Below are positions 7,335-16,465 of a DNA stretch of 64,000 nucleotides, in pieces; position 1 is the stretch's first letter, and every line of letters starts with the position of its first letter. Origin of the DNA: Viridibacterium silvisoli (GTDB lineage: Bacteria; Pseudomonadota; Gammaproteobacteria; Burkholderiales; Rhodocyclaceae); assembly GCF_036017035.1 (NCBI RefSeq), contig NZ_JAYXHS010000002.1:62001-126000 (forward strand), given 5' to 3'. The notes below the pieces were generated by a model. That model made no database searches. It had not been told where the DNA came from and saw nothing but the letters and a program-made list of their open reading frames with translations. A program made the translations under genes and the position numbers.

Positions 7335-7784
7335 ATGTTCCAGGGCGCTGCAGCGCTGAGTCTTGATGCGAAAGGACGCCTCGGCGTACCTGCACGGCAT
7401 CGCGACGCGCTGACGGTGGCCTGCAGCGGGCGACTTGTCGTGACGGCCCACCCGCATCAATGCCTGGTGATTTATCCCGAGCCCGCGTGGCAGCCGATCC
7501 GCGCGCAAGTGCTGGCCGCGCCGAGCCTTGACCCGCGCGCCGCAGCCATCAAGCGGTTGCTGGTGGGGAATGCGCGCGATGAAGAGATGGACTCCGCCGG
7601 TCGCGTGCTGATCGCGCCCGAGCTGCGTGAGTGGGCAAAGCTTGAGAAGCAGGTCTGGCTGGTCGGGCAGGGGACGCATTTCGAGCTCTGGTCGGATGCG
7701 GGCTGGAAGCAACAGCAGGAAGCAATGCTGGCTCTGTTCAACTCGTCTGAACTGCCGCCAGGGTTGGAGACCTTGACGCTGTGA
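7335..7784 (+). CDS. mraZ: Transcriptional regulator MraZ
   Basis: 149 residues (E. coli 152). A DNA-binding protein of the AbrB-like double-barrel fold that controls the dcw cluster. Both MraZ half-domains are present, each with the DxxGR motif: ALSLDAKGRLGVPARHR (N-terminal) and EEMDSAGRVLIAPELREWA (C-terminal). The ATG at 7335 has AAGGGAG 5 bases upstream; the longer frame from 7305 lacks this and is rejected. First gene of the cluster; its stop overlaps rsmH by 4 bases (GTGA). Confidence 0.95.
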   Translation: MFQGAAALSLDAKGRLGVPARHRDALTVACSGRLVVTAHPHQCLVIYPEPAWQPIRAQVLAAPSLDPRAAAIKRLLVGNARDEEMDSAGRVLIAPELREWAKLEKQVWLVGQGTHFELWSDAGWKQQQEAMLALFNSSELPPGLETLTL

Positions 7785-8743
7785 CCGGAGTTGAAACGCT
7801 GAAGCACGTCACAGTGTTGTTGCAGGAAGCGGTTGAAGCGCTGGCGATCAAGCCGGAGGGTACGTATGTGGATGCGACCTTCGGGCGAGGTGGTCACAGC
7901 CGGGCGATCCTGGCTGCGCTGGGGCCGGCAGGGCGCTTGATCGCATTCGATCGCGACCCGGCTGCCGTGGCAGCAAGCAAGGCGATTGCGGACAAGAGAT
8001 TCACCCTGGTGCACGAGCCGTTTTCGGCGCTGGCCGAAGAGCTGGATGCGCTGGGCGTAGTGAAAGTGGATGGAGTCTTGATGGACATCGGGGTGTCGTC
8101 ACCGCAGCTGGACGATCCCGAGCGGGGAATGAGTTTTCGTTTCGATGCGCCGCTGGATATGCGCATGGACACGACAAGGGGCGAGGCGGTCTCGCAATGG
8201 CTGGCACGGGCAACCGTCGCCGAAATCACAAACGTGGTGAGGGATTACGGTGAAGAACGGTTTGCTTATGCGGTTGCAAAGGCGATTGATGCTGCTCGGT
8301 CAGGGGGCGTTATTGCTACCACAGGACAACTTGCCGCGGTCGTGGAGAAAGCCGTCCGTACGCGCGAGCCGGGGCAGCACCCGGCGACACGCACGTTCCA
8401 GGCTCTACGGATTTTCATCAACCGGGAGCTCGAGGAGCTTTCGCTGACACTGCCGCAGGCTGTTGCGCGGCTCGATGAGGGGGGACGTCTGGTGGTGATC
8501 GCCTTCCATTCTCTGGAAGATCGCATCGTGAAGCGCTTCATGCGCGATCACTCGCGCCCGCCTGCATTGCCGCGCGGTCTGCCGATCCGTGAGGCAGATC
8601 GTCCGCGCCCCGCGCTCGATCTGGTAGGCGGCGCGATGCGCCCCTCTGATGCCGAGGTGAGTGCCAATCCACGTTCGCGCAGCGCCACCATGCGTGTGGC
8701 GGCACGGACTGCCGCTGCATTCGTGTCGGAGGCGCAAGCGTGA
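7781..8743 (+). CDS. rsmH: 16S rRNA (cytosine1402-N4)-methyltransferase
   Basis: 320 residues, normal for RsmH (MraW). It methylates N4 of C1402 in 16S rRNA, acting with RsmI on the same nucleotide. SAM-binding Rossmann motifs are visible: HVTVLLQEAVEAL, YVDATFGRGGHSRAIL, LIAFDRDPAAV, VLMDIGVSSPQLDDPERGMSF, and the C-terminal VIAFHSLEDRIVKRFM. It starts with GTG in a 4-base overlap with mraZ, so translation is probably coupled. Confidence 0.97.
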   Translation: MTGVETLKHVTVLLQEAVEALAIKPEGTYVDATFGRGGHSRAILAALGPAGRLIAFDRDPAAVAASKAIADKRFTLVHEPFSALAEELDALGVVKVDGVLMDIGVSSPQLDDPERGMSFRFDAPLDMRMDTTRGEAVSQWLARATVAEITNVVRDYGEERFAYAVAKAIDAARSGGVIATTGQLAAVVEKAVRTREPGQHPATRTFQALRIFINRELEELSLTLPQAVARLDEGGRLVVIAFHSLEDRIVKRFMRDHSRPPALPRGLPIREADRPRPALDLVGGAMRPSDAEVSANPRSRSATMRVAARTAAAFVSEAQA

Positions 8744-9018
8744 TCCGCATTGCCGCCATTCTCGTCGTGCTCGCAGTGCTCAGCGCGCTGAGTGTCGTTC
8801 ATCTGCAATACCAGTCGCGAAAGCTGGTCACCTTGCAGGAGCGGGAGCAGGTGCACACGCGCGCGCTCGAAGCCGAGTGGACCCAGTTGCAACTCGAGAA
8901 CAGTACATGGGCGGCGCCCGCCCGCGTCGAGAAGATCGCCCGTGAGCGCCTGGGCATGCTGACGCCCGCGCACGACGCGCTGGTGTCGGTGGACTATTCG
9001 TCAGGAGGTGCGCGATGA
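8740..9018 (+). CDS. ftsL: Cell division protein FtsL
   Basis: 92 residues, a bitopic inner-membrane protein. One membrane segment (about 3-21) is followed by a Gln/Glu/Leu-rich coiled coil (KLVTLQEREQVHTRALEAEW and onward) and the RLGM motif near residue 74, all typical of FtsL, which forms a trimer with FtsB and FtsQ. GTG start in a 4-base overlap with rsmH; its stop overlaps the ftsI ATG. Confidence 0.93.
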   Translation: MIRIAAILVVLAVLSALSVVHLQYQSRKLVTLQEREQVHTRALEAEWTQLQLENSTWAAPARVEKIARERLGMLTPAHDALVSVDYSSGGAR

Positions 9019-10763
9019 AAAAGTCATACACCTTCAATCACAACCCTCTGCTCTCGGAACGCTTGCCATTGTGGCGTGCGCGTTTCGTTCTGGCGCTGCT
9101 GCTGCTCTCTCTTTGCGGTCTTGTCGGGCGTGCTGTCTGGCTGCAGGGCGTGAATCGCGATTTTCTGCAGGCCAAGGGCGAGTCGCGCTATGCGCGCACC
9201 CTGACGCTCACCGCGACACGTGGTCGCATTCTCGATCGTCACGGCGAGCCGCTTGCCATGAGCACGCCGGTGAAGTCGGTGACGGCGATTCCGGACATGG
9301 CGACGCTGAGCGCCGGGCAGGTGGCGCAGCTCTCGAAAATCCTGAGCATTCCGCTTGAAGACATCAATCGCAAGCTGTCCAGCAGCAAGGACTTTGTCTT
9401 CCTCAAGCGTGAAGTGCCACCAGATGTAGCGGCCCAGGTGGCGGCATTGAAGCTGCCGGGTGTCCACAATGCAGACGAGTATCGTCGCTACTACCCGGTG
9501 GGCGACGTCACCTCCCATGTCGTGGGCTTCACCAGCATTGATGACAAGGGGCAGGAAGGAATTGAGCTTGGCATGGAGGCAGACCTCGTCGGCAAGGCCG
9601 GGTCGCGCCGCGTGATCAAGGATCTGTACGGCTCCATCGTCGAGGACGTCGAGTCGATCCGCCGTCCTCAGAATGGCAATGACATCGTGCTGGCGCTGGA
9701 TTCGAAGGTTCAGTACCTCGCTTTCAGTGCGTTGAAGCAGGCTGTCGAAAAAACGCGCGCCAAAGCAGGCGCTGTGGTCGTGCTGGATGCCAAGACGGGC
9801 GAGATCCTGGCGCTCGTGAATAACCCGACTTTCAATCCGAACAACCGCGTCAAGCTGACCGGCGAGCAGCTGCGCAACCGCGTGTTCACCGACGTCTATG
9901 AGCCTGGCTCGACGATGAAGCCATTCATCGCCGGCATGGCACTGGAGTCGAATCGCTATCGCCCGACGACGATGATAGAAACCTCTGGCGGTCAGATGAC
10001 GCTGGATGGCGCGACCATTCACGACTCACATGCGCACGGCGCGATGACTGTGTCGGAAGTCATCCAGAAGTCGTCGAACGTGGGTGCGGCCAGGATGGCG
10101 CTGAGCTTTCCGCCCGAGCAGATGTGGAATCTCTACGACAGTCTCGGGTTCGGACAGTCGCCACGCACAGGCTTCCCTGGCGAAGTTGGCGGACGTTTGC
10201 GTCCCTACAAGACCTGGCGGCCGATCGAACAAGCCACCATGGCCTTTGGCCACGGCGTGTCCGTCACACTGATGCAGATGGCACATGCCTATCTGGCGCT
10301 GGCACGCGAGGGAGAAATGATTCCACTGTCGCTCACGCGCCTCGACTCGCCCCCCATGCGTGGCCGGCAGATCTTCAGTCCTGAAGTGACGAAGCAGGTG
10401 CGCAGCATGCTGGAGCTGGTGGTGGCGGACGGTGGCACGGCACCGCAGGCACGTATCCCGGGCTATCGGGTGGCGGGCAAGACCGGCACCGCGCACAAGC
10501 TTGAAGGCGGGCGTTACGTGAACAAGTACGTTGCCTCCTTCATCGGCCTGGCGCCGGCGTCTGATCCGCGCTTTGTTGTTGCCGTCATGATCGATGAGCC
10601 GAGTGGCGCGAGCTACTACGGTGGTGACATTGCAGGTCCGGTGTTTGCTCAGGTCATGAGCGGCGCGCTGCGCACCATGGGTGTCCGTCCTGACGCGCCC
10701 ATCCTGCCGACACAGGTGGCGCGTCAGACCGTCGCGCCGCTTCCTGCTGCGGAGAACATGTGA
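9015..10763 (+). CDS. ftsI: Peptidoglycan transpeptidase FtsI (PBP3)
   Basis: 582 residues. Class B penicillin-binding protein that cross-links septal peptidoglycan together with FtsW. A short cytoplasmic tail and one membrane anchor (about 22-43) precede a pedestal domain (RGRILDRHGEPLA) and the transpeptidase domain with all three active-site motifs: STMK (S299-K302), SSN (353-355) and KTGT (489-492). Starts with ATGA overlapping the ftsL stop. Confidence 0.97.
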   Translation: MKKSYTFNHNPLLSERLPLWRARFVLALLLLSLCGLVGRAVWLQGVNRDFLQAKGESRYARTLTLTATRGRILDRHGEPLAMSTPVKSVTAIPDMATLSAGQVAQLSKILSIPLEDINRKLSSSKDFVFLKREVPPDVAAQVAALKLPGVHNADEYRRYYPVGDVTSHVVGFTSIDDKGQEGIELGMEADLVGKAGSRRVIKDLYGSIVEDVESIRRPQNGNDIVLALDSKVQYLAFSALKQAVEKTRAKAGAVVVLDAKTGEILALVNNPTFNPNNRVKLTGEQLRNRVFTDVYEPGSTMKPFIAGMALESNRYRPTTMIETSGGQMTLDGATIHDSHAHGAMTVSEVIQKSSNVGAARMALSFPPEQMWNLYDSLGFGQSPRTGFPGEVGGRLRPYKTWRPIEQATMAFGHGVSVTLMQMAHAYLALAREGEMIPLSLTRLDSPPMRGRQIFSPEVTKQVRSMLELVVADGGTAPQARIPGYRVAGKTGTAHKLEGGRYVNKYVASFIGLAPASDPRFVVAVMIDEPSGASYYGGDIAGPVFAQVMSGALRTMGVRPDAPILPTQVARQTVAPLPAAENM

Positions 10764-10788
10764 GGGCAATGAGAGTGAGGATCCAAGG

Positions 10789-12315
10789 GTGACAACCCCG
10801 CTCGCCGCCGCCTTGCTGGCTTTGCTGCGTGCCGAAGGCATCGCGCCGAATCGTGTTTGTGCCGACTCCCGCCGTGTGCAGCCGGGTGACATCTTTCTTG
10901 CCTATCCGGGCCACGCGAGCGATGGGCGCATGTTCATCGGTGATGCGATTGCCAAGGGTGCTGCTGCTGTCGTATGGGAGCGCGAAGGCTTCGAGTGGAG
11001 CGAGCAGTTTGCCGTGCCCAATGTGCCAGTCGACCAGTTGCGCTGGCTCGCAGGTGACATCGCTGACGAGGTCTTCGGTCATCCTTCCGAGTCGCTGTGG
11101 ACGGTAGGGATCACCGGCACCAATGGCAAGACCTCCGTGTCGCAATGGCTGGCGCGTGCGTTCACCGACCTGGGCAAGCGTTGCGCGGTCATCGGTACCT
11201 TGGGCATCGGCTTTCCCGGACGTCTTGATCCGAGCGCCAACACGACGCCGGACTCCATCGTCCTGCATGAACAACTCGCGCGCCTGAAGGGCGAAGGGGC
11301 TGAGGCGGTGGCGATGGAGGTGTCCTCCATTGGCCTCGATCAAGGCCGCATCAATGGCTGCCGTCTCGATATCGCGGTGTTCACCAATCTGACGCGTGAC
11401 CACCTCGACTACCACCGCACCATGGATGCCTATGCGGCGGCCAAGGCCCAGCTTTTCGATCAGACCGGGCTGCGGGCTGCCGTACTGAACTTCGACGACA
11501 TCATGGGCGTGGCCCAAGCAAGACGTCTAGAGGCTACCGCGGTGGAAGTGGTCGGCTATACCTTGATTCCCGACAACATCGACGCCTCGGCGGCCAAGCA
11601 TGTGCTGGTCGCCGAGCAGTTGCGCAATACGCCCAGCGGCATGCGCTTTGTCGTGGTGTGCGGCGCGCAACGTGCAGAGCTCAATGTCGGCCTCGTCGGG
11701 CAGTTCAATGTGTCAAACCTGCTGGCGGTGATCGCTGTGCTGGTCGAGTCCGGCTTCAGTTTCGAACAGGCCGTCGATGCCGCTCGCCGGCTGACGCCGC
11801 CTGAAGGCCGCATGCAGACCCTCGGTGGCATCGGCGAGCCCATGGTCGTCGTTGACTACGCTCATACACCGGATGCCCTGGAGCAGGCGATTCTCGCCTT
11901 GCGCCCGACTGCCAATTCGCGTGGCGGGCATGTGATCTGCGTATTCGGCTGCGGCGGTGATCGCGACCCGGGCAAGCGCCCGATGATGGGCGAAGTAGCC
12001 GAGCGCCTGGCGCATCAGGTGATCATCACCAGCGACAACCCTCGCGGCGAAAGTCCCGACAGCATCCTCGACGACATCGCCCGTGGCGCGCCCAAAGCGC
12101 AGCGCGTGACTGATCGTGCTGCCGCCATCCGGGCCGCGCTCACATTGGCGCAGGATGATGACATCGTCCTGATCGCAGGAAAAGGACACGAGACTTACCA
12201 GGAGATTGCGGGCAGGCGTGAGCATTTCAGTGATGCCGAGCAGGCACGCGCTGCGCTCAAGGTCTGGACCCAGAACAGAACCGCCGGACATGGCGGCGGA
12301 GGACACGGCGCATGA
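10789..12315 (+). CDS. murE: UDP-MurNAc-tripeptide synthetase (meso-DAP adding)
   Basis: 508 residues from a GTG preceded by TGAGGA; the upstream extension of the frame overlaps ftsI and is rejected. MurE adds the third amino acid to UDP-MurNAc-dipeptide. Domains: N-terminal uridine-binding region (VCADSRRVQPGDIFLA), ATPase P-loop GTNGKTS at 110-116, and C-terminal Rossmann region with DNPR at 416-419. DNPR is the known specificity motif for meso-diaminopimelate, so the wall is Gram-negative type. Overlaps murF by 4 bases. Confidence 0.96.
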   Translation: MTTPLAAALLALLRAEGIAPNRVCADSRRVQPGDIFLAYPGHASDGRMFIGDAIAKGAAAVVWEREGFEWSEQFAVPNVPVDQLRWLAGDIADEVFGHPSESLWTVGITGTNGKTSVSQWLARAFTDLGKRCAVIGTLGIGFPGRLDPSANTTPDSIVLHEQLARLKGEGAEAVAMEVSSIGLDQGRINGCRLDIAVFTNLTRDHLDYHRTMDAYAAAKAQLFDQTGLRAAVLNFDDIMGVAQARRLEATAVEVVGYTLIPDNIDASAAKHVLVAEQLRNTPSGMRFVVVCGAQRAELNVGLVGQFNVSNLLAVIAVLVESGFSFEQAVDAARRLTPPEGRMQTLGGIGEPMVVVDYAHTPDALEQAILALRPTANSRGGHVICVFGCGGDRDPGKRPMMGEVAERLAHQVIITSDNPRGESPDSILDDIARGAPKAQRVTDRAAAIRAALTLAQDDDIVLIAGKGHETYQEIAGRREHFSDAEQARAALKVWTQNRTAGHGGGGHGA

Positions 12316-13691
12316 TGCGTTTCAGTGAGGTGGCACAGGCCTGCAGCGGAACGCTTGCAGGTAACGATGGCGAGTTCATGTCGATAGGCACGGATACGCG
12401 AGCCGACCTGGGCGGGGCGCTCTACATCGCCTTGCGTGGCGAGCGTTTCGACGGCAACGCCTTCGTGATGGAGGCGGCTGCGGCAGGTGCCGTGGCGGCC
12501 CTGGTCGACAAGCGCGAGACCGTCGTAGCGCCGGCGGGTTTCCCGCTGATCCGTGTCGACGACACCCGCCTCGCGCTCGGTACGCTCGGCCAGCATTGGC
12601 GCAAGAAATTCGACATCCCCGTGATCGGCGTGACCGGCAGCAACGGCAAGACCACGGTCAAGGAAATGTGCGCGGCCATTCTGTCGGCCTGGGCGCGCGC
12701 GCAGGGCCTGGACCCGGCGACGGCGGTACTTGCCACGCAGGGTAACCTGAACAATGACATCGGCCTGCCGCAGATGCTGTTACGCCTGCGCGATACGCAC
12801 AAGGCTGCGGTATTCGAGATGGGCATGAATCACCCCGGCGAAATTGCCTACCTTGCGGGGCTTGCCAGGCCTACCGTCGCCCTGGTCAACAACGCACAGC
12901 GCGCTCACCTCGAGGGCATGGGCGAAGTGTTCGCCGTAGCCAGGGAAAAGGGGCAGATCTATGGCGCGCTGGATGCCGCTGGCGTGGCCATCGTCAATGC
13001 CGACGATACGCATGTCGACTACTGGCGTGACCTGAATGCCGGGCGCCGCGTGATCACCTTTGGCCTGCGTGCCGACGCTGACGTTTCTGCCGCGCACAAC
13101 ATGCTGGCCTTTGGTAGCCGCGTGACGCTAAGCGCTTTTGGCGAGAAGCGCGAGTTTCAGCTGTCGGTACCCGGTCAGCATAACGTGCGCAATGCCGCCG
13201 CAGCGGCTGCGGCGACACTGGCGGCAGGCATTGCCCTGGATGTCGTGGTGCAGGGACTCACGGATTACAACGGTACCAAGGGACGCCTGCAGGTGCGGCG
13301 CACCGCCGAGGGCGCCGTGGTACTCGACGACACCTACAACGCCAACCCGGACTCCGTGCGTGCCGGCATCGACGTGCTGGCTGCGACGCCAGGCGGCAAG
13401 GTGCTGGTACTGGGCGACATGGGCGAGATCGGCGACATCAGTGCGCAATGCCATGACGAAGTCGGCGGCTATGCCAAGAGCCAAGGCATCGACCGCCTGC
13501 TGGCACTGGGCGAACACAGCGCGGTGGCTGTCCGCAATTTTGGCAGCGGTGGCGAACATTTCGAAAATGTAGAAGACCTCGTGTCTGCGCTGCGGGCCAT
13601 GCTCGCGCCAGACATGGTCGTCCTCGTCAAGGGTTCGCGCTTCATGAAGATGGAGCGTGTGGTGCAAGCCATAACGGAGAACGAAAAATGA
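12312..13691 (+). CDS. murF: UDP-MurNAc-tripeptide-D-Ala-D-Ala ligase
   Basis: 459 residues. Mur ligase that adds D-Ala-D-Ala to complete the pentapeptide precursor. P-loop GVTGSNGKTTVKEM, central VFEMGMNHPGEI, and C-terminal VVLDDTYNANPDSVRAGIDVL with VLGDMGEIG are the family signatures. The start is ATGATG with the first ATG overlapping the murE stop; the stop overlaps the ATG of a 47-codon ORF. Confidence 0.97.
   Translation: MMRFSEVAQACSGTLAGNDGEFMSIGTDTRADLGGALYIALRGERFDGNAFVMEAAAAGAVAALVDKRETVVAPAGFPLIRVDDTRLALGTLGQHWRKKFDIPVIGVTGSNGKTTVKEMCAAILSAWARAQGLDPATAVLATQGNLNNDIGLPQMLLRLRDTHKAAVFEMGMNHPGEIAYLAGLARPTVALVNNAQRAHLEGMGEVFAVAREKGQIYGALDAAGVAIVNADDTHVDYWRDLNAGRRVITFGLRADADVSAAHNMLAFGSRVTLSAFGEKREFQLSVPGQHNVRNAAAAAAATLAAGIALDVVVQGLTDYNGTKGRLQVRRTAEGAVVLDDTYNANPDSVRAGIDVLAATPGGKVLVLGDMGEIGDISAQCHDEVGGYAKSQGIDRLLALGEHSAVAVRNFGSGGEHFENVEDLVSALRAMLAPDMVVLVKGSRFMKMERVVQAITENEK
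13676..13680 (+). promoter_or_regulatory. Shine-Dalgarno GGAGA for the 47-codon ORF
   Basis: GGAGA lies 7 bases ahead of the ATG at 13688, inside the last codons of murF. mraY starts 160 bases further on, so this site can only serve the small ORF. Confidence 0.6.
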
Positions 13692-13831
13692 GTTTCCTGA
13701 TGCGCAACCTGGGCCTGAGTAAAACGCGCCGCATCGCCCGTACAGACGTTGTCAGTGCCGTACTGCTGGACGTGCGCGCCTACGGTTTCTCCTCTGCAGT
13801 GTCGGCGCTCATGCGCGATCTGCGTCAATAA
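13688..13831 (+). CDS. 47-residue small protein between murF and mraY, unknown
   Basis: A complete small ORF (MSFLMRNLGLSKTRR at the start, ALMRDLRQ at the end) fills the murF-mraY gap. Its ATG overlaps the murF stop as ATGA, it has a well-placed GGAGA, its third positions are about 70 percent G/C, as in a coding frame of this genome, and it ends 18 bases before mraY. The peptide is basic at residues 12-18 and could be amphipathic, with no membrane segment or known motif. No family recognised. Translational coupling suggests a real product; a pure spacer ORF is the alternative. Confidence 0.55.
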   Translation: MSFLMRNLGLSKTRRIARTDVVSAVLLDVRAYGFSSAVSALMRDLRQ

Positions 13832-13849
13832 CTTCATCGATAGAAAACA

Positions 13850-14935
13850 ATGCTGCTCGAACTCGCGCGCTGGCTCAGTCAGGATATCCGCGCTTTCAAC
13901 GTCTTCAACTACATCACGCTGCGCGCGATGCTGGCGGCGCTGACTGCGCTGCTCATCTCGTTCATCTTCGGGCCACCCGTCATTCGCTGGCTAACGGCCA
14001 AAAAAATCGGCCAGGCCGTGCGTAACGATGGCCCGCAGACGCACCTCGTCAAGGCGGGTACGCCGACCATGGGCGGCGCGCTGATCCTGATCGCAATTGC
14101 CATCACCATGTTGCTGTGGGGCGATCTGAAGAATCGCTACATGTGGGTAGTGCTGCTTGTCACGCTGGGCTTCGGTGCCGTTGGCTGGGTCGATGACTGG
14201 CGCAAGGTTGTCTATCGTGATCCCAAGGGCCTCGCCAGCCGCTGGAAGTATCTGTGGACCTCGCTGATCGCTGGCGGCGCCGCAGTCTATCTCGCCCTGA
14301 ACGGAAGTCCGGGGCAGACGGAATTGATCGTGCCTTTCTTCAAGACGATTGCGTATCCGTTGGGTCTGTTCGGTTTCGTCGCGCTGACCTATTTCGTCAT
14401 CAACGGCACCAGTCACGCAGTCAACCTCACCGACGGTCTCGATGGCCTCGCCATCATGCCGGCGGTCATGGTTTCGGCGGCGCTGGCGATCTTTGCCTAT
14501 GTCGCGGGCAACAAGGTCTTCTCCGGCTATCTCGGCTTGCCTTATGTGCCGGGTGCGGGCGAGCTTGCCGTCTTCTGTGGTGCGATGGCCGGTGCGGGTC
14601 TTGGCTTCCTCTGGTTCAACGCCTATCCCGCCGAGGTGTTCATGGGTGACGTCGGTGCCCTGGCGATCGGCGCAGCACTGGGTACGGTCGCGGTCATCGT
14701 CCGCCAGGAGATCGTGCTCTTCATCATGGGCGGCGTGTTCGTTGCAGAGACCATCTCCGTGATGTTGCAGGTTGGCTATTTCAAATGGAGTGGTGGCAAG
14801 CGCATCTTCCGCATGGCGCCGCTGCACCACCACTATGAACTCGGCGGCTGGAAAGAAACCAAGGTGGTGGTGCGCTTCTGGATCATCACCATCATGCTGG
14901 TGTTGTTCGGACTTTCGACCTTGAAGTTGCGCTAG
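13850..14935 (+). CDS. mraY: Phospho-MurNAc-pentapeptide transferase (lipid I synthase)
   Basis: 361 residues, the standard length. Polytopic inner-membrane enzyme with about ten segments that transfers phospho-MurNAc-pentapeptide to undecaprenyl phosphate. Signatures: KAGTPTMGGALIL, GWVDDWRK (catalytic Asp pair), NGTSHAVNLTDGLDGLAIMP, FMGDVGALAIGAALG and MAPLHHHYELGGW with the HHH motif. Weak Shine-Dalgarno (GATAGAA); translation may depend on the ribosome from the small ORF upstream. Confidence 0.97.
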   Translation: MLLELARWLSQDIRAFNVFNYITLRAMLAALTALLISFIFGPPVIRWLTAKKIGQAVRNDGPQTHLVKAGTPTMGGALILIAIAITMLLWGDLKNRYMWVVLLVTLGFGAVGWVDDWRKVVYRDPKGLASRWKYLWTSLIAGGAAVYLALNGSPGQTELIVPFFKTIAYPLGLFGFVALTYFVINGTSHAVNLTDGLDGLAIMPAVMVSAALAIFAYVAGNKVFSGYLGLPYVPGAGELAVFCGAMAGAGLGFLWFNAYPAEVFMGDVGALAIGAALGTVAVIVRQEIVLFIMGGVFVAETISVMLQVGYFKWSGGKRIFRMAPLHHHYELGGWKETKVVVRFWIITIMLVLFGLSTLKLR

Positions 14936-14985
14936 CAACGCAAGGTTTTCACCGGTGTAAAAGAGAAGTGAAAAACGCAACGCAC

Positions 14986-15009
14986 CGCCCCTGACGCAAG
15001 TCAGGGGCG
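14986..15009 (+). other. 9-bp perfect hairpin in the mraY-murD gap
   Basis: CGCCCCTGA (14986-14994), loop CGCAAG, TCAGGGGCG (15001-15009). It sits in the 141-base gap, the widest interval inside the cluster apart from the ftsA-ftsZ gap and the region covered by the 86-codon ORF. No T-tract follows, so attenuation is not shown; an RNA processing or stability element is possible. Nothing else is visible in the gap. Confidence 0.45.
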
Positions 15010-15076
15010 CAAGCGTTTAAAGGAACTCACTTCATCAGGCGGTTGAAACGAACCGTCAGGCAAACAAAGACGACGG

Positions 15077-16465
15077 ATGTACGCAAACAAGCTGTGCCTC
15101 GTGCTGGGTCTCGGTGAAACAGGGTTGGCCATGGCGCAATGGCTGACGCGCTGTGGTGCGAGCGTGCGCGTTGCCGACTCCCGCTCCATGCCACCTGGCG
15201 CTGACGATTTGCGCCAGCGCTTGCCGCAAGCCGAACTTGTTTGTGGCCCCTTTGCGGATAGTTTGCTGGAGGGCGTAGCGCTCGTCGCCCTGAGCCCCGG
15301 CCTTGATCAGCGCGACCCCTTGATCCAGGCTGCACATGCCCAGGGCTTGCCCGTTACGGGCGAGATCGAGTTGTTTGCCGAAGCACTGCGCGAACTCGGT
15401 TGGCGTGACGGCGCCAAGGTCATCGCCATCACCGGCACCAACGGCAAGACCACGACGACGTCACTGGTTGGCGCGTTGTGTCGCGCAGCTGGTCGCGAAA
15501 CCGCTGTGGCCGGAAATATCTCGCCTGCCGCGCTGACCGAACTCATGCAGCGCGTTGACTCGGGCAATCGTCCGGATATCTGGGTGCTCGAGTTGTCGAG
15601 CTTCCAGCTCGAAACCACGCGCACCCTCCATGCCGATGCGGCCACCGTTCTCAACCTGACGGACGACCACCTCGATCGCCATGGCGACATGGATGCCTAT
15701 GCCAATGCAAAGGCCGCGATCTTTGCCGGGGACGGCGTGCAGGTGCTGAATGATGACGACGAGCGTGTGCTCGCCATGGCGCGTGCTGCACGCAAGATCC
15801 TGCACTTCAGCCTCGGTGAGCCACATGCGCCAGACCAGTACGGTCTGCGCAAGCTCGATGGCGAGACCTGGCTCTGCAACGGTGATACGCCTCTGCTGCG
15901 TCTGAGCGAGATGCAACTCGCCGGGCTGCACAACGCTGCCAACGCGCTCGCCGCGCTGGCGCTGTGCGAAGCTGTCGGCCTGCAACGCGCGCCGCTGCTT
16001 GATGGCCTGAAGAAATTCCGCGGGCTCGCGCACCGCGTCGAACTCGTCGCGCGCCGTGACGACGGCGTCGACTTCTACGACGATTCGAAGGGCACCAACG
16101 TCGGCGCCACACTGGCAGCGCTGCAAGGCCTGGGCCGCAAGGTGGTGCTGATCGCCGGTGGCGATGGCAAGGGTCAGGACTTTCATCCACTGGCAGCAGC
16201 TTTTCGCGAGCACGCGCGCGGTGTCGTATTGATCGGTCGCGATGCCCGCCGCATCGAAACAGAAACCGCCAGCAGTGGCGTCGCGATGTGGCATGCCGCC
16301 GACATGGATGCTGCCGTGCTCAAAGCCAATTCCCTTGCTGAAGCGGGCGATGCGGTGATGTTGTCACCGGCCTGCGCCAGCCTCGACATGTACCGCAACT
16401 ATGCTCACCGCGCGCAGGTGTTTTGCGCGGCGGTCAATTCCCTGCCCGGAGTACGCCCAGCATGA
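15077..16465 (+). CDS. murD: UDP-MurNAc-L-alanine:D-glutamate ligase
   Basis: 462 residues. Adds D-Glu to UDP-MurNAc-L-Ala. N-terminal VLGLGETGLAMAQWL (UDP-binding), P-loop ITGTNGKTTTTSLV, LELSSFQLE, NLTDDHLDRH, and C-terminal DDSKGTNVGATLAAL and LIAGGDGKGQDF are diagnostic. The stop overlaps the ftsW ATG as ATGA. Confidence 0.97.
   Translation: MYANKLCLVLGLGETGLAMAQWLTRCGASVRVADSRSMPPGADDLRQRLPQAELVCGPFADSLLEGVALVALSPGLDQRDPLIQAAHAQGLPVTGEIELFAEALRELGWRDGAKVIAITGTNGKTTTTSLVGALCRAAGRETAVAGNISPAALTELMQRVDSGNRPDIWVLELSSFQLETTRTLHADAATVLNLTDDHLDRHGDMDAYANAKAAIFAGDGVQVLNDDDERVLAMARAARKILHFSLGEPHAPDQYGLRKLDGETWLCNGDTPLLRLSEMQLAGLHNAANALAALALCEAVGLQRAPLLDGLKKFRGLAHRVELVARRDDGVDFYDDSKGTNVGATLAALQGLGRKVVLIAGGDGKGQDFHPLAAAFREHARGVVLIGRDARRIETETASSGVAMWHAADMDAAVLKANSLAEAGDAVMLSPACASLDMYRNYAHRAQVFCAAVNSLPGVRPA

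Noticed and set aside
14968..14994. GTG-started 8-codon peptide running into the mraY-murD hairpin
   Set aside because: No proper ribosome site and too short to score.
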